From: Lantana camara | Lineage: Eukaryota; Streptophyta; Magnoliopsida; Lamiales; Verbenaceae | Assembly: GCA_037501455.1 (NCBI GenBank) | Contig: CM074860.1 | Coordinates: 53,950,501-54,014,500, forward strand | Direction of reading: 5' to 3' | DNA: 64,000 bases | Shown: in pieces, positions 57,624 through 64,000 of the stretch | Numbering within the stretch: position 1 is the stretch's first letter | Layout: each line of letters starts with the position of its first letter | Translations under genes and position numbers: made by a program | The notes under the pieces: generated by a model | Told to the model about the DNA's origin: nothing | What the model saw: only the letters and a program-made list of their open reading frames with translations | Databases searched by the model: none

Positions 57624-59465
57624 CTAGTATCCTATGGATTCCTTAGGATAACCTACAAAGTAGCATAAGTTAGAACGAGATTCTAACTTATCTCCCACTG
57701 TCCTCTTCACGTAAGCAGGACAACCCCAAATTGTTAAGTAAGAATAACTAGGGATTTTACCATGCCACATTTCATAGGGCGTTTTAGGGACTGACTTAGA
57801 GGGAACTAGATTCAAAATCTTTGCTGCACTTTCTAGGGTATAACCCCAGAAAGAAGGTGGTAAGTTAGTGAAACTCATCATGGAACGAACCATATCAAGT
57901 AGAGTTCGATTCCTTCTCTCAGAAACTCCATTAAGCTGAGGAGTTCCCAGAGAAGTCCACTGAGAGATAATCCCATTATCTTTGAGATGATTAACGAATT
58001 CTTTACTAAGATACTCGCCTCCTCGATCAAATCGAAGTACTTTGATCTTGTGACCAGTTTGGTTCTCAACCTCCTTTTGAAATTCTAAGAATTTCGCAAA
58101 AGCTTCAGATTTATACTTCATTAAGTATACATAACCATACCGACTAAAGTCATCAGTAAAGGTTATGAAATACTGATGATTGTTTCTAGTGCTTACACTA
58201 AGCGGTCCACAAAGATCAGAATGGATCAAATCTAAAACCTTAGTGGCACGTTCCACAGTTCCTTTAAAAGGGACTTTCGACATTTTTCCTTTGAGACAGG
58301 ATTCACAAGAAGTTAACTCTTTGAGATCATTTTCAGAGAATGATCCTAAAGTGTTTATCTTGCTAATTCTGCTCTTGGAAATGTGTCCTAATCTAGCGTG
58401 CCATAAGGGAGCTGAAACTTTGTCATCTCTCTTACGTTTAGTTTCTCGTTGTATATTCATAATATTGATATTCTGAGTTAGATAAAGTCCATTACTTAGA
58501 GTACCGATGTGAACGGAAGAGTTGTTCCGTTTGATAAAGTATTTACCATTCTTAATATAAGTTTCATAACCTTCACAATCTAAAATTGGAACTGAAATTA
58601 TATTATGAATAATGCTCAGTACATAAAGGACTTTATTTAAGACTAACTCAAAACTACCTAAATCTAATCTAATTGTGCCTAAAGCTTGAGCTTCAACGTT
58701 TGATCCATCGCCGATCTTCAAGACACATTCTCCTTCTTTGAGTTGTTGAACCTCATTTAGCATCTGTACATCATTACAGTTATGAGCTCCACAACCGGTA
58801 TCAAGTACCCAAGAACTAGAATTAATAGAAAGATTTATTTCAACGAGAAACATACCTTTCTTTAGAGTAGCCTTGTACTCTGGGCAGTTTCTCCTCCAAT
58901 CTCCCGTTTTGCCACAATGGAAGCAAACATCCTCTTTATGATCACGCTTCTTCTTTTGGGCCTTCCCCTTAAAAACGCCACCAGTGGGCCTAAGGGGTTT
59001 CTTCTTCTTCTTTTGGGCTTTCTTGCCCTTACCTTTAGAAGGCCCAGAAGAGGAAGATGGAGCATTCACCATCAAAACCTTATTGTCCTTCTTGATCATG
59101 CTTTCAGCAGTCACAAGATGACTAATCAGCTCAGCTACAGTAGCACCAGCATGATTCATATTTAAGTTAAGGACAAATGGGCTGAATGATGGTAGGAGCG
59201 AGGCTAGCAACAAGTCCACTAAAAGCTCATCTTTCCATGGCATGTCCATGGAAGCAAGTTTCTCAGTAAGGGTGAGAAACTTGAGTCCATATTCATGGAC
59301 ACTGGAACCTTCCCTCATTCTCAAGTGGAACAATTCCTTTGAAGTGTTATACCTTGTAACACGTTCATGAGGGCGGTAAAGTTGCTCTAAGTGGTCGTAA
59401 ATCTCCCAAGCGAATTCCATGGCCTCATGTTGCCTTTGGAAGTCCAGAGACATGTTAGCCAACAT
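57624..59465 (-). pseudogene. gag-pol: Copia 2 gag-protease-integrase (613 aa)
   Basis: A continuous frame that shows the family's protein order better than copia 1. Gag runs to about residue 150. The zinc knuckle is C181, C184, Asp189 (normally His), C194. The protease is VLDTGC (D222). The integrase zinc domain has H356, H361, C387 and C390. The integrase core has D417, D480 and E516 (DD35E). It ends at a TAG just after YPKESIGY. Upstream, gag residues 1-69 are separated by a stop at 59478. The knuckle defect differs from that in copia 1, so the two copies decayed independently. Confidence 0.92.
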
Positions 59466-59477
59466 AAGGTAACGGGG

Positions 59478-59687
59478 TTAGAGATTATCATCCTTCCACT
59501 TCTGGATCGCTTCCCGCTCAGCCCGAGTGGGAGCCTCCCCTTCGGGATTAGGCTCCCATTCGAAGAGAACATAAGTTCTATTCTCAGAATCTAAAATGAT
59601 ATTTAGATTCCTCAGCCAATCAGAATAGTTGGGACCAATCAACTTGTTTGGCTCGAGGATCGATACAAGAGGGTTTTTGGTTGCCAT
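59478..59687 (-). pseudogene. gag: Copia 2 gag N-terminus (69 aa)
   Basis: It starts MATKNPLVSI as in copia 1 and stops at a TAA in DDNL, in frame with the next segment. It carries the conserved NYSDWLRNLN start of the copia gag domain. Confidence 0.9.
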
Positions 59688-61880
59688 TTCAAAACACGTA
59701 GAGAATCACAGAATCTACGACCTAAATGGTAAAACAGAGAACTAGTGCGCATGCTGAATTATAATGATATACAAAAGATAAGGTCTTTAATCTAATGTAG
59801 CTCCCACTGTTTTTCAAAGATCTATAATTCCCAAAGATCTAAGAGGAACACGTTTCCCAATTGGTACTAAGATCCTAAGCATTTTACCTCAAACCTATGA
59901 CTCGTGGACATTCTAAGTAAAACCCTAGGTAGGTACAACTTACCAATTCTAACACCTTTAGAACTCTTAGTAATTGTTTTTGCATCACCTATCTTTCAAT
60001 ATGGACCCATGACTCGTGCGACATCCATATTACTTAGGCGTTAAGCTAGACCCATCAATCATAAGGTCATGATCAAAATTTAGTTCGAATGAAATATTGA
60101 TCATTTAAAATGATCAATTAGGTAACTAAGAACTAATAAGCTCCACTAGCTATCCCACGACTCGCGGACAATAACTAGCTTCACTTACTAAACTTAAAAC
60201 TTATTGACGGAATGCTAGGAATTTAATTCAAAATTTGCATCTCGAATTGAACACCTATTTGTTCAAAATTAGCTTAATATTTAATGGAAATTTTCGAATC
60301 AACCGGAGAGTTGTCCGGTTCGACCTGACCAACATATATGTTATCCAATTTTATTAGTCTTGATTAATGCAAGTACAACTTAAATGCATTTCAAACAAGC
60401 ACATAAACAGATAACATGTCCTAGCATGATACTAACATGTAATGATCATGGGTTCTACCTATCTTATGTGTGATATGGGGGAGCCACTCCACAATCACAA
60501 GCTCTAACATACATGCCACATAAACAGTTTAAATCACATAAGGGAAAACGGTAACAAAATACGAGCCCTATCTCTATTACATTTTTCAATTGAGATTCCC
60601 CTCCCTAACATTTTGAGGGGTCTTCAATTATGGCCACCTTTTTACTTGAATGTGGTCCATCTTACTCCATGGGTGAATTGTCTCCAAAATGAAAATAAAA
60701 CCTCACAACCTATCTCTACTCTCAAATTAAAAGAAAAAACATAAAGTAATAAGGCTCAATCCTCATATTGGCCTTAGACAATTACACGGGGCATATCCCG
60801 GCATCAAAAACAGTATTATGGAAAGCCACATAATAAATCAAATAACAGTCACATAAGTGAGGCTCCAGCCTCAATTGAAAAACGCAACAATAGGGCTCCA
60901 ACCCCTATTTAAACCATTCATGTGCATAAATTAAAACCATACATAATTCTAAACCCATGATAACCTGACATGCTTTTGGCGAGAATTTAAATTTAGCCAA
61001 TAAATTAAAATTCCCGTTTCAAGTCCTAATGACTTAAAACACGACTTGATGCGAGTCTTATTTATAAAAGTTTTCAATAAATCCCAAACTACCAAAACAA
61101 ATAAAATTCCAATTAATTTCTGAAAATTAATAATTTTATCAAAGATGTATTTTCCCAAAACATAAACCGTTTCTATTTCTCAAAAATCCCAATTTTATGT
61201 TTTATTCAAAAATTAAAATAAATATTCATAAAATAAAATTTAAAAAAAAAAAAAAATTGGGACTGGATTGCACGAAATACGAAAACGGATCACGAAAAAC
61301 GGGGCCCGTACGCGAAAAGGGGCTGCACGTCGCAAGCGCGCACTCGCGCACAGCAGGCGCGTACAAAGCGCGGCCAAGGTCGCGCCGTGCGGCAGGAGCC
61401 GTGCGCTGGAGCGCGCAGCTCCTGCCGGAAGCTTGCGGGCGGGCTGGGCGAGAAATCCCGCACGCTTGCGGGATTCTCGCCCAGCGGGCGGCCTGTCTCG
61501 GCCAGCCCTGGGCGGGCGCGCCTACTCGCGGTTGCGGGAGGGAGTAGGCGCACGGCCTGCGCGCGCCTAGGAGAGGCGGGCGGAGCCGCGCGAAGCCCGC
61601 GCGCGCGATCCGCGTGTTCGTAATCTAGGCTTTTCGTTTCGTGTTTTCGTTCAAAAGCAAAACCAATCCAAGAAATCCAAAAACAGTTTATAACTTTCAA
61701 ATCTAAAATAGTTTTCAAAATTAAATTTCGTAAAAACCAATTTTCAGAAACTTTCATGAAAAACACAGTTTAGTAATTCAGGCTTTCTAAAAGAATTACA
61801 AATACTCAATCGCATCAAGCCTAAGAATTTCTATCAAATTCAGTAAAGTGGAGACGAATCAGAAACACGATTAACGAGGT
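59688..61880 (-). other. Copia 2 leader (5' UTR)
   Basis: It has the same layout as the copia 1 leader: spaced 17-bp motifs (59894, 60006, 60154), AT-rich middle, GC-rich block (61301-61620). About 45 bp around the third motif are deleted near 60090. No gene is present. Confidence 0.7.
61301..61620. other. GC-rich block in the copia 2 leader with a 19-bp-stem hairpin
   Basis: It is longer than in copia 1. The segment 61443-61485 folds into a 19-bp stem with one bulged A and a CGCT loop (left arm GCTGGGCGAGA..., right arm ...TCTCGCCCAGC). The flanking GCGCGC runs are CpG-dense. Confidence 0.8.
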
Positions 61881-61893
61881 GGCTCTGATATCA
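61881..61893 (-). other. Copia 2 primer binding site
   Basis: The minus strand reads TGATATCAGAGCC, the tRNA-iMet complement with one change near its start, just after the LTR end. Confidence 0.75.
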
Positions 61894-61895
61894 CT

Positions 61896-63506
61896 TGTTG
61901 GAAAACAGGAATCAGAAAGCAGCGAAAATTTAAAAATTTTCCAACAAAAGGATCTTGGACTCGCAATCGTGTATCCAAATTCGTAGGGATTAGAAACTTA
62001 CTTTCTTAATTAACTTTCTTGAAGCGTTTCAAGCCACCCAAGAACGCTCTTCTCGCGGCTTGATCCCCTCTCCTTGGTAAAGCTCGAATCTTCAAAACTT
62101 CTAACTTGAAGCTCTCTAGAGATAGTCCACCAACTTGACTACAATCTAACTAGTAAGGATGCTAGTTCTCTAGTTAGTGTTTAGGCTTAACCTAGGGTTT
62201 AATTTATGTTGGAGAAAGGATGGTGTTCAACACATGAACCAAAAGAATTGCCTATTACTCGCTAAGGGGAGCTCGAGCTCCCCTATATATAGGAAAGGGG
62301 AGGGGCGGCCGATCCTAGTCCTTATGGACTAAGGATTTGGTCCCTCTCTCCTATTACTTGATCATCAAGTAATTTCCAACTTTGACTTTGAATTCTAATT
62401 CAAATCAACTTTTAAGAGAGCTAAAAATATCCAAACTATTTTGGATAATTTTATACTTTATTTATTTAAAATAAATAACTTATTTTATCTAATTAATTAA
62501 TTCGTAATTAATTAACTAGATTATTTTCCTCCAAAATAAGACTTTCTTTTTAATTCAAAATTAAACCAAAGTCTATTAAATAATTAATCACATTAATTAT
62601 TTAACACATAAATAAATATACACATATATTTACACACGTGTGAGACACGTGTCACAAGGACACGTGTCACTCACTTGAGCGACACGTGTGGTTCACACGT
62701 GTGGAACCCTCTTAGCCCGATTAACTCGTTTAATCATTTTAAAGCCTCAACTCATGTAACCAAGTTGTTCTGTATGACCCTCTGGGTTCTCAATTCAATT
62801 AGCAGTGACCCTAATTAATTAATTCACTAATTAATTAATCAGTCCACAGATTAAACGACCATAGTCTAGCAATAGGTGTTTAACCCCTAGCTGAATTGGA
62901 ATGTTCGGATTCGACAGAACCTTTAAGTCATTGATTCATTGTGAGATACAATCCTCCTACGTACTATCTCTCAACCATGATCTAGGGTAAGGGAATAATC
63001 AGAACCCTAATAATCCGGTCTTAAAGCAAAGTGCATTTCATATCCATTTGATCTCAATCCAAGAAACCCTTTTCTTGATGTCTTGATCTACTGCCTTGGC
63101 CAAGGACTCCATATGGCATATGAATGACTTACACAATAAGAGATCACCTTGCAAATGCAAGTGTAGGTCCTTTCTTGATTCTCATTCACTTTCATGAATC
63201 ACTTGTCCAGCCCCATCATAAACCTTCAATCAGTTGTCTAAGACGATAACCTTTAAAGCTTATACCTAAGACTACAGAGTTAACTCATAAAGTGGCATGG
63301 AACCTCAAGTCTAAGGATCAATTAATCACATTAATGACTCGTGAGATATTTCCTAATCTGGAAGTTTCCATTTCCTGAAATAGAAACTTCCTTTCCCATT
63401 TAGGAATGTTCTCACACGGGGCACCTCAGTGAACTTACTTATTGAAGTAAGCACCCTCATGTATCACACACGTATCAACTATACACTTTGCACCTCCATG
63501 AAATAA
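61896..63506 (-). repeat. Copia 2 5' LTR, truncated by a nested LTR
   Basis: It aligns with 53833-55440. The TATA box is at 62284-62292 and the perfect 18-bp palindrome at 62266-62283. It ends at 63506, where a different LTR starts. Confidence 0.93.
62633..62703 (-). promoter_or_regulatory. Phased G-box palindromes in the copia 2 5' LTR (6 units)
   Basis: Starts are at 62633, 62644, 62659, 62670 (CTCACTTGAG, one change), 62681 and 62694, with the same spacing as in the copia 2 3' LTR. Confidence 0.75.
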
Positions 63507-64000
63507 TGTGACGCCCCGTATTCTCGAAGGGCATCCTAACGATATTAACAAGTAAGTCTCTACGCTTGCGTGTGTTTAATTTAAGAGTTATTGAATTATG
63601 TGATTTAATGTAAATCCAATTTAATATGTGATCATTTGGATTGTTCTACGATTAATTGTTAAGTTGATTTTAAATCCATCATGTTACTTAACTTGTTTAA
63701 TTTCGGTTTACTTGAATTCCTTGAGATTAATTGTCAATCATGTGTTTACGAAGTGTTGTTAAATTGTACGAAAGGTTTCTAAAAAATTAAATTGAATTAA
63801 ACTCTAATTGGTAAATCTCTATTTCATTTAATTTATAAAATTAATTCGGAGATTGAATGTTTATTCGTAACTTTACCAATTTTATTTACGATTGTTTATA
63901 TGCGCTATTTCTCTTTGCTACGCGATAAGGATACCCGGTTGTATATAGCTTGTGCACAAGACACATTTCTCCCAATCTCTCTTCTCTCTCTCTCTCTCTT
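63507..64000 (+). repeat. Start of another LTR, incomplete at the window edge
   Basis: TGTGACGCCCCGTATTCTCG interrupts the copia 2 LTR. The start resembles TGTGACACCCC of family A. The rest is AT-rich and ends in a (CT)n tract (about 63968-63999). The family cannot be assigned. The expected duplication copy is AATAA (63502-63506). Confidence 0.6.

Larger units (their letters stand above)
53833..63506 (-). mobile_element. Copia 2: decayed second copy of the copia family
   Basis: The 3' LTR is 53833-55780. The internal region is 55781-61895. The 5' LTR begins at 61896 but is cut at 63507 by another LTR. The left flank CAGTC (53828-53832) would be one copy of the target duplication, with the partner outside the window. 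Gene order is as in copia 1. Breaks: three nonsense codons, a 29-bp deletion and a 1-bp deletion, so it is older or less protected than copia 1. Confidence 0.93.

Noticed and set aside
61290..61766. A 158-codon minus-strand frame in the copia 2 leader
   Set aside because: It lies over the GC-rich block and hairpin, and there is no equivalent frame in copia 1.

Overview
The window is eukaryotic plant DNA, most likely from a flowering plant with a large repeat-rich genome. It is AT-rich. I found no intact host gene, no rRNA and no complete tRNA. Almost every base can be assigned to LTR retrotransposons inserted into one another, as in pericentromeric or other heterochromatic plant DNA. The species cannot be named from this sequence.

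Layout from left to right. At 1-5110 is a Ty3/gypsy-type element (LTR 'B1') with the 3' end of an internal region on its left and a PBS plus gag start on its right. At 5111-6186 is degenerate internal DNA ending in a tandem hairpin array. At 6187-12224 is LTR 'F', split by a solo LTR 'C' (6884-10736) with a perfect 5-bp target duplication. At 12225-13390 is unassigned DNA with a GGAGGT microsatellite. At 13390-14917 is an Athila/Tat-like LTR with a tRNA-Asp PBS. At 14949-16572 is a truncated LTR 'E1'. At 16573-49364 is a minus-strand LTR 'E2', opened by a large insertion. That insertion (17487-47329) is a tandem LTR-internal-LTR-internal-LTR element of family 'A', flanked by the duplication AGCAA. 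Inside A lie a minus-strand solo LTR 'B2' (19997-23979, duplication AGCTA) and a 10-kb Ty1/copia element (32039-42044, duplication TGCTT). A TRIM (48507-48988, duplication CAAAT) sits in E2. At 49365-50079 is E2 internal DNA. At 50080-53832 is a pol-less element 'D', cut by a second, more decayed copia copy (53833-63506). That copy is itself cut by the start of another LTR at 63507, which runs off the window.

Coding content is limited to retroelement proteins. Copia 1 has gag-protease and integrase-RT-RNase H in one frame, broken by nonsense codons. Copia 2 has the same genes broken by stops, a 29-bp deletion and a 1-bp deletion. Family A keeps only zinc-knuckle gag fragments and no pol, so it would depend on another element for enzymes.

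The most interesting signals are non-coding structures shared between divergent families: (i) arrays of short GC-rich palindromes, often with a CGGCCG core, inside LTRs; (ii) a tandem array of hairpins whose arms change in a compensatory way, in internal regions; (iii) a 5' half of initiator tRNA-Met just upstream of the polypurine tract; (iv) a CAGTC/GACTG hairpin just downstream of the TATA box in every long LTR where this region is present; and (v) G-box/ABRE palindromes about 11 bp apart in the copia LTRs. Together they suggest an RNA- and promoter-level cis-element kit shared by autonomous and non-autonomous elements.
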